Shown here: positions 14,355 through 22,858 of the stretch, piece by piece | Position numbering within the stretch: the first letter of the stretch is position 1 | How the letters are laid out: every line of letters begins with the position of its first letter | Assembly (NCBI RefSeq): GCF_003416895.1 | Contig: NZ_QVIO01000013.1 | Span: forward strand, 1 to 64,000 | Origin: Duganella sp. BJB476 | Lineage (GTDB): Bacteria > Pseudomonadota > Gammaproteobacteria > Burkholderiales > Burkholderiaceae_D | DNA: 64,000 nucleotides | Direction: 5' to 3' | Made by a program: the position numbers and the translations under genes | The notes under the pieces: model-generated | What the model was told of the DNA's origin: nothing | What the model saw: only the letters and a program-made list of their open reading frames with translations | Databases searched by the model: none

Positions 14355-15767
14355 TCAGTGCGCGTGGAACACTACGCGGTCCGGGACCTTCTTGAACGTG
14401 CCCATGGCGCTCCACCAAGGCATGAACAGGAAGAAGCTAAAGTAAAGCAGGGTGCATACTTGCGAGAACAGCGTGCGGCCTTCGGTCGGCGGCAGGGTAC
14501 CCAGGTAGCCCAGCGCCAGGAAGCAGAAGAAGAACACGCCGTACACGTATTTGTGCCAGCTTGGACGGTAGCGGATCGACTTGACCGGCGACTTGTCCAG
14601 CCAAGGCAGGAAGGCCAGGATCACCACCGAACCACCGAAGAACACCACGCCCCAGAACTTGGCGTCCAGCACCTGCGGCAGCATGCCGATGATGGCCACC
14701 AGCGCGATCACGGCGATGGCGGTTTTCACGATGCTCGACAGGCGCGATTTCAGCCACACGAACACCACGTAGGCGGCGACGAAGAACATCAGCACCCACA
14801 TGAAGTCGGCGGTGGTGGCGCGCAGCACCGAGTAGAACGCGGTGAAGTACCAGGTCGGCGCGATGTGCAGCGGGGTCTTCAGCGAATCGCCCGGCAGGAA
14901 GTTGTTATATTCCAGGAAGTAGCCGCCCATTTCCGGGGCGAAGAACACCACGGTGCTGAAGATCAGCAGGAATACCGACACGCCGAACAGGTCGTGCACG
15001 GTGTAGTAAGGGTGCGAAGGAATCGAATCGACCGGGTGGCCGTCGGCGCCCAGGTTTTCTTTCACTTCGATGCCGTCCGGGTTGCTCGAACCGACTTCGT
15101 GCAGCGCGATCAGGTGGGCAGCCACCAGACCCAGCAGAACCAGCGGGATGGCGATCACGTGGAAGGCGAAGAAGCGGTTCAGGGTGGCGTCGGACACCAC
15201 GTAGTCGCCGCGGATCCACAGCGACAGGTCAGGGCCGATCAGCGGAATCGCGCCGAACAGGTTGACGATCACCTGTGCGCCCCAGTACGACATCTGGCCC
15301 CATGGCAGCAGGTAGCCGAAGAACGCTTCGGCCATCAGGCACAGGAAGATGGCGAAACCGAACAGCCAGATCAGTTCACGTGGCTTGCGGTACGAGCCGT
15401 ACAGCAGGCCGCGCGTCATGTGCAGGTAGACGATGATGAAGAAGGCCGAGGCGCCGGTCGAGTGCATATAACGCACCAACCAGCCCCACGGTACTTCGCG
15501 CATGATGTATTCGACCGAACCGAAGGCCAGGTTGGCGTCCGGCTTGTAGTGCATGGTCAAAAAGATGCCGGTGACGATCTGCAGCACCAGCACCAGCATG
15601 GCCAGCGAGCCGAAGATGTACCAGAAATTGAAGTTTTTCGGAGCGTAGTATTTGCCCCATTGATCATTCCACAGCTTGGTGAGCGGGAAGCGGTCGTCGA
15701 CCCAGCCCAGCGCTTTTTGTGCGGCCGGAGCATCGGCCGGGAATTTTGTCTCTTTGAAAGCCGCCAT
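14355..15767 (-). CDS. petB: Ubiquinol-cytochrome c reductase cytochrome b
   Basis: The 470-aa membrane protein has the two heme-binding histidine pairs (HSTGASAFFIIVYLHMTRG and HVIAIPLVLLGLVAAHLIALHE) and the Qo-site segment HIAPTWYF. The usual PEWY motif reads PTWY; non-PEWY forms occur in beta- and gammaproteobacteria, so this is not damage. It holds both b hemes and the quinol and quinone sites. Only 3 nt separate it from petA upstream. Confidence 0.95.
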   Translation of the reverse strand: MAAFKETKFPADAPAAQKALGWVDDRFPLTKLWNDQWGKYYAPKNFNFWYIFGSLAMLVLVLQIVTGIFLTMHYKPDANLAFGSVEYIMREVPWGWLVRYMHSTGASAFFIIVYLHMTRGLLYGSYRKPRELIWLFGFAIFLCLMAEAFFGYLLPWGQMSYWGAQVIVNLFGAIPLIGPDLSLWIRGDYVVSDATLNRFFAFHVIAIPLVLLGLVAAHLIALHEVGSSNPDGIEVKENLGADGHPVDSIPSHPYYTVHDLFGVSVFLLIFSTVVFFAPEMGGYFLEYNNFLPGDSLKTPLHIAPTWYFTAFYSVLRATTADFMWVLMFFVAAYVVFVWLKSRLSSIVKTAIAVIALVAIIGMLPQVLDAKFWGVVFFGGSVVILAFLPWLDKSPVKSIRYRPSWHKYVYGVFFFCFLALGYLGTLPPTEGRTLFSQVCTLLYFSFFLFMPWWSAMGTFKKVPDRVVFHAH

Positions 15768-15770
15768 GAT

Positions 15771-16379
15771 TTACGCCTCGCCTTTCTCGTCTTTACCAAT
15801 GATCAGCTTGGTGTCGCTCAGGAACATATGACGTGGGACTTGCAGATTGTCCGGCGCCGGCTTGTTCTTGAACACGCGGCCGGCCATATCGAAGGTCGAG
15901 CCGTGGCATGGGCAGAGGAAGCCGCCCTCCCAGTCGTCCGGCAGCGATGGCTGCGGGCCCGGGGTGAATTTGGACGAGGGCGAGCAGCCCAGGTGGGTAC
16001 AGATGCCGACCGCGATCAGCAGCTCGGGCTTGCGCGAGCGCCATTCGTTGCGGGCGTATTCCGGGGTGAATTCGTCCGGGTTGCGCTTGGAGTCGGCGTC
16101 GGCCACTTTGCCGTCGGTCTTTTTCAGCGAGGCCACCATTTCAGGGGTGCGCTTGATGATCCAGACCGGTTTGCCGCGCCATTCGACGGTTTTCATTTCG
16201 CCGGGATTGAGGCTGGAAATATCCACTTCCACCGGTGCGCCGGCGGCTTTTGCGCGCTCGGACGGTTGGAACGTGCTAACCAGTGCTCCGGCGGTTGCCA
16301 GACCCACTACACCACCCGCCGCGCCTGTTGCGACGAGCAATCCGCGACGGCCGGAATCGACCTGCTTTTCGATACTCAT
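15771..16379 (-). CDS. petA: Ubiquinol-cytochrome c reductase Rieske iron-sulfur subunit
   Basis: The 202-aa product begins with a twin-arginine segment (SGRRGLLVATG) and one hydrophobic anchor, so it is exported folded by Tat. The 2Fe-2S cluster ligands are in CTHLGCS and CPCHGS. The N-terminal UCR_Fe-S type segment and the spacing of the two cluster boxes are normal. It is the first gene of the operon, with a candidate promoter at 16476-16505. Confidence 0.95.
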   Translation of the reverse strand: MSIEKQVDSGRRGLLVATGAAGGVVGLATAGALVSTFQPSERAKAAGAPVEVDISSLNPGEMKTVEWRGKPVWIIKRTPEMVASLKKTDGKVADADSKRNPDEFTPEYARNEWRSRKPELLIAVGICTHLGCSPSSKFTPGPQPSLPDDWEGGFLCPCHGSTFDMAGRVFKNKPAPDNLQVPRHMFLSDTKLIIGKDEKGEA

Positions 16380-16468
16380 ACAAACCCCAATCAGTCAAAG
16401 TGCGAACAAAATCCGAGAACCGAGAACAAAACCTGAAACTTGTCGAAGCACGAATATAGCTTCTAGCA

Positions 16469-16505
16469 ACCTTAAATTATAAGGTAAGCGTGATACGAAT
16501 TAAAG
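16469..16505 (-). promoter_or_regulatory. Candidate petABC promoter with inverted repeat
   Basis: A perfect TATAAT lies on the minus strand at 16481-16476. It falls inside a 6-bp inverted repeat ACCTTA-AATTA-TAAGGT (16469-16485). The -35 region near 16500-16505 (CTTTAA) is weak. It is about 100 bp before petA. The palindrome may be an operator, or an effect of AT-rich sequence. Confidence 0.4.
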
Positions 16506-16665
16506 AAAAAACGTTGCCGTAACCCCAATTGGAGCGATTTGCGCACCGTTTTGGACTTGAATTCCGCCGGGCTATCCCCTACTGGCGGGGCGCAAGCCAT
16601 AGATATTGATACAAGACAAATTTATAGCGTAATTCGGTACCCAAATGCGCACGGGGGGCGCGCGT

Positions 16666-16694
16666 TTGGAATCTAATTGGAAAAATAGTATGAT
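16666..16694 (+). promoter_or_regulatory. mscL promoter
   Basis: TTGGAA (16666-16671), a 17-bp spacer and TATGAT (16689-16694) make a strong sigma-70 promoter with a start near 16701, about 40 bases before mscL. The rest of the 360-bp gap between petA and mscL shows only the petA promoter candidate. Confidence 0.65.
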
Positions 16695-16739
16695 CCAGAC
16701 GCAGTTTTGTTCACAAATGACCACAGCGAGGATAAGAAA

Positions 16740-17174
16740 ATGGCAATGATGCAGGAATTTAAAGAATTCGCGATGAAGGGCAATGTGGTCGACCTGGCTG
16801 TCGGTGTGATCATCGGCGGCGCGTTCGGCAAGATCGTCGACTCGCTGGTGGCCGACATCATCATGCCGCCGATCGGCAAACTGTTTGGCGGCCTGGATTT
16901 CGCCAATTACTACATCGGCCTCAACGGCCAGGACGCTCACCTGAGCCTGGTCGAAGCGAAAAAGCTGGGCGCGGTTTGGGCCTACGGCAATTTCGCCACC
17001 ATCCTGCTGAACTTTGTCATTCTGGCCTTCGTGATCTTCCAGATGGTGCGCCTGATGAACAAGGCGCGTACCCTGAACACCAAGGAAGCGGCGGCTGAAG
17101 CGGCCGCGGCGCCGGCGCCGACGCCGGAAGATATCGTGCTGCTGCGCGAGATCCGCGACTCTCTCAAGAAATAA
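16740..17174 (+). CDS. mscL: Large-conductance mechanosensitive channel MscL
   Basis: The 144-aa product starts MAMMQEFKEFAMKGNVVDLAVGV; a GAGG site lies eight bases before the ATG at 16740. It has the amphipathic N-terminal helix, TM1 with GVIIGGAFGKIVDS, a periplasmic loop, TM2 (FATILLNFVILAFVIF) and a C-terminal helix (EDIVLLREIRDSL). It opens under membrane tension and saves cells from osmotic downshock. Length and motifs are standard. Confidence 0.96.
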   Translation: MAMMQEFKEFAMKGNVVDLAVGVIIGGAFGKIVDSLVADIIMPPIGKLFGGLDFANYYIGLNGQDAHLSLVEAKKLGAVWAYGNFATILLNFVILAFVIFQMVRLMNKARTLNTKEAAAEAAAAPAPTPEDIVLLREIRDSLKK

Positions 17175-17206
17175 CAAGGACGCCGTCCGACGGACGGCAG
17201 GATGCT

Positions 17207-18376
17207 ATGCGACGACTCTGGTTATTGTTTGCGCAAACGGTGACCGTCGTACTGGCACTGTATTTCGTCTACACGGCCGTGGGGCCGGAGCGGCGCGCGC
17301 CGGTGCGCGCCCAGCAGATGGGCAGCGCCGACCATCCGGCCGTGATGCTGGAAGCCGGCCCGGGTAAGGCGCCCGGCGTGGCGGTCGGCTCCTACCGGGC
17401 GGCGGCCGGGCGGGCCATGCCGGCCGTGGTCAACATCATCACCAGCAAGAAACCCAAGCGCGGCAAGCATCCGCTGCTGCGCGACCCCTTCTTTAAAAAA
17501 TTCTTCGGCGACCGTGACCGCGACGGCGAGAACGACGACGAGGAATCCAGCCTGGGCTCGGGCGTCATCGTCTCCGGCGAAGGCTACATCCTGACCAACA
17601 ACCACGTGGTGGAAGCGGCCGACGAAATCGAGGTCATGCTGGCCGACGGCCGCAAGGCCGCCGCCAAGGTGGTCGGCACCGATCCCGAGACAGACCTGGC
17701 CGTCATCAAGATCGAGCTCGACAAGCTGCCGGTGATCGTGCTGGGCCAGGCCGAGCAGGCGCAGGTGGGCGACGTGGTGCTGGCCATCGGCAATCCCTTC
17801 GGCGTCGGTCAGACGGTGACGATGGGCATCATCTCCGCGCTGGGCCGCAACAACCTGCACATCAACCATTTCGAGAACTTTATCCAGACCGACGCCGCGA
17901 TCAACTTCGGCAATTCCGGCGGCGCGCTGGTGGACGCCAACGGCAACCTGCTGGGCATCAACTCGGCGATTTATTCGCAATCGGGCGGCTCGGTCGGCAT
18001 CGGCTTCGCGATTCCGGTGTCGACCGCCAAGTCGGTGATGGAGGCCATCATCAAGTCCGGCCACGTGGTGCGCGGCTGGATAGGCGTGGAAACCCAGGAG
18101 ATCACGCCGGAACTGGCGTCGAGCTTCGGCCTGAAGCGCCAGAGCGGCGCCATCATCGCCGGCGTGGTGCGCAACGGCCCGGCCGACAAGGGCGGCATGA
18201 AGCCGGGCGACATCCTGCTGTCGGTGGACGACAAGCCGGTGGCCGACACCAACGCGATGCTGAATGTGATCGCCCAACTCGTTCCTGGCGGAAAAGCTAA
18301 AATGACGGTCTTGCGCAAGAGCCGCGAGACCACGCTGGACATCACGGTCGGCAAGCGTCCGGCCGGCGCCAAATAA
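17207..18376 (+). CDS. DegS/HtrA-type periplasmic serine protease with PDZ domain
   Basis: The 389-aa product has an N-terminal hydrophobic anchor (residues 4-24) without a clear cleavage site, so it is probably membrane-tethered like DegS. The catalytic triad is His133 (NNHVVEA), Asp163 (DPETDLAVIKI) and Ser237 (FGNSGGALVD). One PDZ domain follows (about 285-370: SGAIIAGVVRNGPADKGGMKPGDILL). It degrades misfolded envelope proteins or cuts an anti-sigma factor. No rseA-like gene is adjacent, so the substrate is open. Confidence 0.9.
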   Translation: MRRLWLLFAQTVTVVLALYFVYTAVGPERRAPVRAQQMGSADHPAVMLEAGPGKAPGVAVGSYRAAAGRAMPAVVNIITSKKPKRGKHPLLRDPFFKKFFGDRDRDGENDDEESSLGSGVIVSGEGYILTNNHVVEAADEIEVMLADGRKAAAKVVGTDPETDLAVIKIELDKLPVIVLGQAEQAQVGDVVLAIGNPFGVGQTVTMGIISALGRNNLHINHFENFIQTDAAINFGNSGGALVDANGNLLGINSAIYSQSGGSVGIGFAIPVSTAKSVMEAIIKSGHVVRGWIGVETQEITPELASSFGLKRQSGAIIAGVVRNGPADKGGMKPGDILLSVDDKPVADTNAMLNVIAQLVPGGKAKMTVLRKSRETTLDITVGKRPAGAK

Positions 18377-18385
18377 GGAACCCTA

Positions 18386-19075
18386 ATGCATCTGCGCGAC
18401 CTGACTCAATTCCTCAAGGAACTGGCGGACAATAACAACCGTCCCTGGTTCATCATGAACAAACCGCGCTACGACATCCTGCGCGAAGAATTCCTGCAAG
18501 CGGTGACGGACATGATTATCGAGCTGGGCAAGTTCGATGCGGCCGTCAAGTTCTGCAACCCGAAGAAGGCGATGTTCCGCATCAACCGCGACGTGCGTTT
18601 CGCGCACGACAAGAGCCCATACAAGACGCGCTTTTCGGCCGCCGTGGCGCCGAACGATTTGCGCCGTCCGAGCAAGGCCGGCGGGCCGACCTACTACATG
18701 CAGATCGACGGCTCTGGCCGCCTGCTGTTCGGCGCCGGCGAATACATGCCGCCGCCGTCGCGCCTGAAGGCGCTGCGCCAGCACATGGTCGACGACGCGG
18801 CCGGCTTCAGCAAGGTATTGAAGAACAAGAAGTTGAAAGCCACCTTCGGCGACATCCAGAACGAAGGCAAGCTGATGCGCCCGCCCAAGGGTTTCGACCC
18901 TGAGCACGAACACATCGAGTACATCAAGCTGAAGAGTTTCTTCGTCTGGACTGAGCTCGACCTGCCGATGAACAAGCCGGAATTGCTGGTGCCGATGATC
19001 GCCAGCGGGCTGAAGGATGCATTCCCGCTGGTCGAATGGATGCGCGCGGCGAAGGAAGAGGAAGACGCAGCTTAA
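18386..19075 (+). CDS. DUF2461/TIGR02453 family protein
   Basis: The 229-aa product fits the DUF2461 family: FLKELADNNNRPWFIMNKPRYD at the start, FRINRDVRFAHDKSPYKT in the first third, and GAGEYMPPPSRLKALRQ in the middle. No enzyme activity is established for the family that I know of. The gene begins 9 nt after the HtrA gene on the same strand and may be co-transcribed. It overlaps the 3' end of gpsA, which is convergent, by 4 nt. Confidence 0.85.
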   Translation: MHLRDLTQFLKELADNNNRPWFIMNKPRYDILREEFLQAVTDMIIELGKFDAAVKFCNPKKAMFRINRDVRFAHDKSPYKTRFSAAVAPNDLRRPSKAGGPTYYMQIDGSGRLLFGAGEYMPPPSRLKALRQHMVDDAAGFSKVLKNKKLKATFGDIQNEGKLMRPPKGFDPEHEHIEYIKLKSFFVWTELDLPMNKPELLVPMIASGLKDAFPLVEWMRAAKEEEDAA

Positions 19076-20112
19076 CGCTTCACTTTTTCATCGCGCGGGT
19101 CGCGCGCCAGCAGGCGCGAGACCATCGCCTGCGGCTGGTCGCCGTCGAACAGCACGCCGGCCACCGCATTGGTGATCGGCATGTCGACGCCCATCCTGGC
19201 CGCCAGTTCGCGTACCGCCTTCGAGCACGGCACGCCCTCGGCCACATGGCCCAGCTCCTGCACGATGACGTCCAGCGGCTTGCCCTGCGCCAGTCCGAGG
19301 CCGACGCGGCGGTTGCGCGACAGGTCGCCGGTGCAGGTCAAAATCAAGTCGCCCATGCCGGTCAGGCCCATGAAGGTCTCGGTATGGCCGCCCAGCGTGG
19401 TGCCGAGCCGGGTGATTTCCGCCAGGCCGCGGGTGATCAGGGCGGCGCGCGCGTTCAGGCCCAGGCCCAGGCCGTCGGCCACGCCGGTGGCGATGGCCAG
19501 CACGTTTTTCACCGCACCGCCCACTTCAACACCGACCAGGTCTTCGCTGGAATACACACGGACATTGCCGCCGTGGACGGTTGCCACCACGCAGTCGCGC
19601 AGCGCCGCCGAGTCGGAGGCGATGGTCAGCGCGCACGGCAAGCCTTTCGCCACTTCCTGCGCAAACGACGGTCCGGACAAGGCGCCGCCGGCCACGCCCG
19701 CCCCCAGCACTTCGCGCACGATCTGGTGCGGCAGCAGGCCGGTGCCGTATTCGAAACCCTTGCACAGCCACACCACATTCGGTATCGCCCGCGATTTCAG
19801 CTGCTCCAGCAGCGGCCGCAAGCCCGCCACCGGGCAGGCGGCGATCAGCAGGCTGTCCGGGCCGGCCACATGGGCCAGCGCGGCGTCGAAATCGGCGGCG
19901 ACCTGCAGGCCGTCAGGGAAGGGGTAACCAGGCAGGTAGCCGGTGTTTTCGCGGCTGCGCGCCATGTCTTGCAGGGCGTCGCTGTTGCGGCCCCACAGCA
20001 TCACGTCGTGACGCTGGGCCAGCGCCATGGCGACGGCGGTGCCCCAGGCGCCTGCGCCGAGCACAGCCACCTTGCGGACCGCGGCCGCTGGTTTGTTTGG
20101 ATTATCTTGCAT
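19072..20112 (-). CDS. gpsA: Glycerol-3-phosphate dehydrogenase [NAD(P)+]
   Basis: The 346-aa product has the Rossmann motif GAGAWGTAVAMALA, the catalytic-lysine region (GGAVKNVLAIATGVADGLGLG) and the substrate-site pattern GLTGMGDLILTCTGDLSRNRR. It makes sn-glycerol-3-phosphate from dihydroxyacetone phosphate for phospholipid synthesis. The secB-gpsA order, here with an SH3-domain gene inserted, is typical of Gram-negative bacteria. Confidence 0.95.
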   Translation of the reverse strand: MQDNPNKPAAAVRKVAVLGAGAWGTAVAMALAQRHDVMLWGRNSDALQDMARSRENTGYLPGYPFPDGLQVAADFDAALAHVAGPDSLLIAACPVAGLRPLLEQLKSRAIPNVVWLCKGFEYGTGLLPHQIVREVLGAGVAGGALSGPSFAQEVAKGLPCALTIASDSAALRDCVVATVHGGNVRVYSSEDLVGVEVGGAVKNVLAIATGVADGLGLGLNARAALITRGLAEITRLGTTLGGHTETFMGLTGMGDLILTCTGDLSRNRRVGLGLAQGKPLDVIVQELGHVAEGVPCSKAVRELAARMGVDMPITNAVAGVLFDGDQPQAMVSRLLARDPRDEKVKR

Positions 20113-20151
20113 GGGACCTCATTCGGCGACCGGATGTCGCCGCTACGGCAA

Positions 20152-20595
20152 TTATATGCCCCAGACTTCGGAATTCTTGACGTAACCGACCAGGCCGTCG
20201 CGATGACGCACCTTGAGCCAGCCGCCGGCGGCCGTTTCGGTCACTTCCAGCAGCACGCCCTTGTCGGCGGTGAAGACCGGCGCGGCGGTATCGTCCGGCG
20301 TGGCGCGGATTTTCAGGTTGGGGGTGCGAATGATGACGTTGCGCTTGCCGCTCAGGCCCTTGGCCTCGGTCCAGGCCAGTTCGCCGTTGACGTCGCGCAC
20401 CTTCAGCCATTCGCCATAGGCCAGCACCACTTCCAGCGGCGCGCCGCGCGGCACGACAAACAGCTTGCCGCCCTTGGTCGATGGCGCGTCGTAGAGGATG
20501 ACGGGTGCGGCGCCCACCGTTTTGAAGTCGAACGCGTGACTGGCACTCATGGCCAACAACATGGTCAGACTGGCGATTAAACGGGGAAATGTCAT
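20152..20595 (-). CDS. Exported SH3-domain protein
   Basis: The 147-aa product has a signal peptide (LIASLTMLLAMSASHA). Two bacterial SH3 (SH3b) repeats follow: one at about 25-75 (ILYDAPSTKGGKLFVVPRGAPLEVV...GEWLKV) and one at about 85-140 (LKIRATPDDTAAPVFTADKG...GGWLKVRHRDG). Proteins of this kind bind cell-wall peptides or assist envelope assembly. It lies 39 nt before gpsA and about 95 nt after secB, so it may share the secB transcript. Confidence 0.75.
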   Translation of the reverse strand: MTFPRLIASLTMLLAMSASHAFDFKTVGAAPVILYDAPSTKGGKLFVVPRGAPLEVVLAYGEWLKVRDVNGELAWTEAKGLSGKRNVIIRTPNLKIRATPDDTAAPVFTADKGVLLEVTETAAGGWLKVRHRDGLVGYVKNSEVWGI

Positions 20596-20692
20596 GGCTT
20601 ACCTTGCAGATGGACAGCGCGCAAAGGCGCGGCATGTCGGGGTGATACCGCTGCCGGACGTGGCGCCCGGCAGCGAAGTACTTCAGTACGAC

Positions 20693-21178
20693 TTAGTGCG
20701 TGGTGGCAGCGCCGTCGGTTGCTGCTGGTGCTGCGGCGGCCGCGTCGGCGATCGCTTGCATACGCTGCTGGTAGAACACTTCGAAGTTGATCTCAGCCAG
20801 ATGCACTGGTGGGAAACCGGCACGGGTGATCACGTCGGCGATGTTGGCGCGCAGGTATGGGTAGACGATGTTCGGGCAACCGATGCCCAGCAGCGGATCC
20901 AGCTGCTCAGCAGGAATGTTGCGCGCTTCGAAGATACCGGCTTGCTTGCCTTCAACCAGGAAAGCGACTTTGTCTTTGACTTTGGCGGTCACGGTGATGG
21001 TGACGGTCGACTCGAACACGCCATCGGCCAGTGGCTCGGCGCCAACGTCCAGGGCGACTTCGATGGTCGGTGCTTCCTGTTCCAGGAAGATAGCTGGGGA
21101 GTTCGGTTGCTCCAGCGACATGTCTTTCAGGTAGACGCGTTGGATTTGGAATACTGGTTGCAGGTTTTCGTCAGACAT
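20693..21178 (-). CDS. secB: Protein-export chaperone SecB
   Basis: The 161-aa product matches SecB: FQIQRVYLKDMSLEQPNSPAIF at the start, VKDKVAFLVEGKQAGIFEARNI in the middle and LLGIGCPNIVYPYLRANIADVITRAGFPPVHLAEINF near the end. It holds precursor proteins unfolded and passes them to SecA. It follows a rhodanese and grxC on the same strand, the usual neighbours. Confidence 0.96.
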   Translation of the reverse strand: MSDENLQPVFQIQRVYLKDMSLEQPNSPAIFLEQEAPTIEVALDVGAEPLADGVFESTVTITVTAKVKDKVAFLVEGKQAGIFEARNIPAEQLDPLLGIGCPNIVYPYLRANIADVITRAGFPPVHLAEINFEVFYQQRMQAIADAAAAAPAATDGAATTH

Positions 21179-21330
21179 GGAACGCTTTCGTTATAGTGAA
21201 AACGAGCGGCACGGGCCGCTCAGAATAAGTTTGCTTGGTATGGAGCTCAAATCAAACGCGAGGGCAATTGTATCAAAACCATTATGGTTTCAAACTATTT
21301 CTGCGGCCCTCACGTTGTATTTGGGGGTGA

Positions 21331-21591
21331 TTAGCCATTTAACAAGGGGGACAGGCCGCCAGCTTGATCCAGCGCATACAAATCGTCGAAACCGCCGACA
21401 TGGGTGTCGCCGATGTAGATTTGCGGCACGGTGCGGCGGCCGGTCTTTTGCATCATCAGCATGCGCTGCTCCGGGTCGAGGTCGACGCGGATCTTTTCCA
21501 GGCCGGTCACGCCCTTGGATTCCAGCAGGCGCTCGGCGCGCACGCAGTAGGGGCACACGGCGGTGGTGTACATGATTACACGGGCAGTCAT
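21331..21591 (-). CDS. grxC: Glutaredoxin 3
   Basis: The start at 21591 gives 86 residues beginning MTARVIMYTT. The CPYC active site is at 12-15, and TVPQIYI with GGFDDLYAL are the glutathione-binding segments. It reduces disulfides with glutathione. It sits between a rhodanese gene 10 nt upstream and secB, a conserved trio in proteobacteria. Confidence 0.94.
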   Translation of the reverse strand: MTARVIMYTTAVCPYCVRAERLLESKGVTGLEKIRVDLDPEQRMLMMQKTGRRTVPQIYIGDTHVGGFDDLYALDQAGGLSPLLNG

Positions 21592-21601
21592 CTCGACCTC
21601 C

Positions 21602-22003
21602 TTATTTGGCCAGCGGCAGGCCGGCTTTTTGCCACGCAGCAATGCCGCCGTCCAGGTTGACCACGTCGGCAAAGCCGGCCTTGGCCAGTTTGGCGGCCGC
21701 CGACGAGGCGCGCGCGCCCGTCTTGCACACCACGATCACGCTCTTGGCCTTGAACTTCTCCAGCTCGCCGAGGCGGCTGGACAGCTCGCCCAGCGGAATA
21801 TTCTTGGCTTCTGGCAAGTGACCGGCAGCAAATTCCGTTGCGTCGCGTACGTCTACAATGGTGGCTTTGCTACGGTTGATCAACAGCGTCACCTCTTGCG
21901 CGGAGGCGCGTTTGCCGCGCTGCGTCAGTACCGGCCACAGCAGGGCGCCGCCCGAAAGGAGCACGATGGCGATGATGAAAATATTGTCAATGAAGAATTT
22001 CAC
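21602..22003 (-). CDS. Membrane-anchored rhodanese-domain protein
   Basis: The 133-aa product has one N-terminal transmembrane helix (IFIIAIVLLSGGALLWPVL) and then a rhodanese domain with IVDVRDATEFAAGHLPEAKN and the loop VCKTGARASSAA, whose cysteine accepts sulfur. It resembles YibN of E. coli, found beside grxC and secB. The exact role of such proteins is not settled; membrane sulfur transfer or a link to protein export are possible. Confidence 0.85.
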   Translation of the reverse strand: MKFFIDNIFIIAIVLLSGGALLWPVLTQRGKRASAQEVTLLINRSKATIVDVRDATEFAAGHLPEAKNIPLGELSSRLGELEKFKAKSVIVVCKTGARASSAAAKLAKAGFADVVNLDGGIAAWQKAGLPLAK

Positions 22004-22110
22004 AGGGTTCCAATGGTTTAAGTCAATCCGCGCATTATAAAATAGAAGCTGGAAGAGTTCTCGCAGTACCGGTTTTCCGTCCCGTTCAATCCTTTTTGAA
22101 GATAGTTCAA

Positions 22111-22857
22111 ATGTATAAAATCGTATTCATGCGCCACGGCGAGTCCACCTGGAACCTCTCGAACCGCTTCACCGGCTGGACCGATGTGGACCTGACCGAG
22201 AAGGGCATCGCGGAAGCCAAGGCGGCCGGCAAGGTACTGAAAGAGTCCGGCTACACCTTCGACCTGGCCTACACCTCGGTGCTCAAGCGCGCGATCCGCA
22301 CGCTGTGGCTGAGCATGGACGAGATGGATATGATGTACCTGCCGGTCAAGAACGACTGGCGCCTGAACGAGCGCCACTACGGCGCCCTGCAAGGCCTGGA
22401 CAAGGGCGAAACCGCCGCCAAGTACGGCGACGACCAGGTGCTGGTATGGCGCCGCAGCTACGACACGCCACCGCCGCCGCTGGCCGAGAACGACGACCGC
22501 GCCTCCTTTAACGACCCGCGCTACGCCAGCCTGGACAAGTCGCAGATCCCGCTGACCGAATGCCTGAAGGACACCGTGGCGCGCGTGATGCCGGTGTGGG
22601 ACGAGGAAATCGCCCCGGCCATCCGCGCCGGCAAGAAGATCATCATCTCGGCCCACGGCAACAGCCTGCGCGCCCTGATTAAGATGCTCGACGGCATCAG
22701 CGACAACGACATCGTCGGCCTCAACATCCCGAACGGCCAGCCGCTGGTCTACGAACTGGACGAGAACCTGAAGCCGATCCGCCACTACTACCTGGGTGAC
22801 GCCGACGCCATCGCCGCGGCCCAGGCAGCCGTCGCCAACCAGGGCAAGGCCAAGTAA
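22111..22857 (+). CDS. gpmA: 2,3-bisphosphoglycerate-dependent phosphoglycerate mutase
   Basis: The 248-aa product starts MYKIVFMRHGEST, with the catalytic His in RHGE; an in-frame TTG lies five codons earlier, but ATG at 22111 fits the family start. It has NRFTGWTDVDLTEKG, LNERHYGALQG and a second His in SAHGNSLRALIKML. It interconverts 3- and 2-phosphoglycerate in glycolysis. A TATAAAAT box at about 22035 is a possible -10. Confidence 0.94.
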   Translation: MYKIVFMRHGESTWNLSNRFTGWTDVDLTEKGIAEAKAAGKVLKESGYTFDLAYTSVLKRAIRTLWLSMDEMDMMYLPVKNDWRLNERHYGALQGLDKGETAAKYGDDQVLVWRRSYDTPPPPLAENDDRASFNDPRYASLDKSQIPLTECLKDTVARVMPVWDEEIAPAIRAGKKIIISAHGNSLRALIKMLDGISDNDIVGLNIPNGQPLVYELDENLKPIRHYYLGDADAIAAAQAAVANQGKAK

Positions 22858-22858
22858 T

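Noticed and set aside
13746..16436. Very long open frame (896 codons) opposite petABC
   Set aside because: It is a GC-rich shadow of the three bc1 genes, with His/Arg/Gln-rich nonsense composition and no ribosome site.
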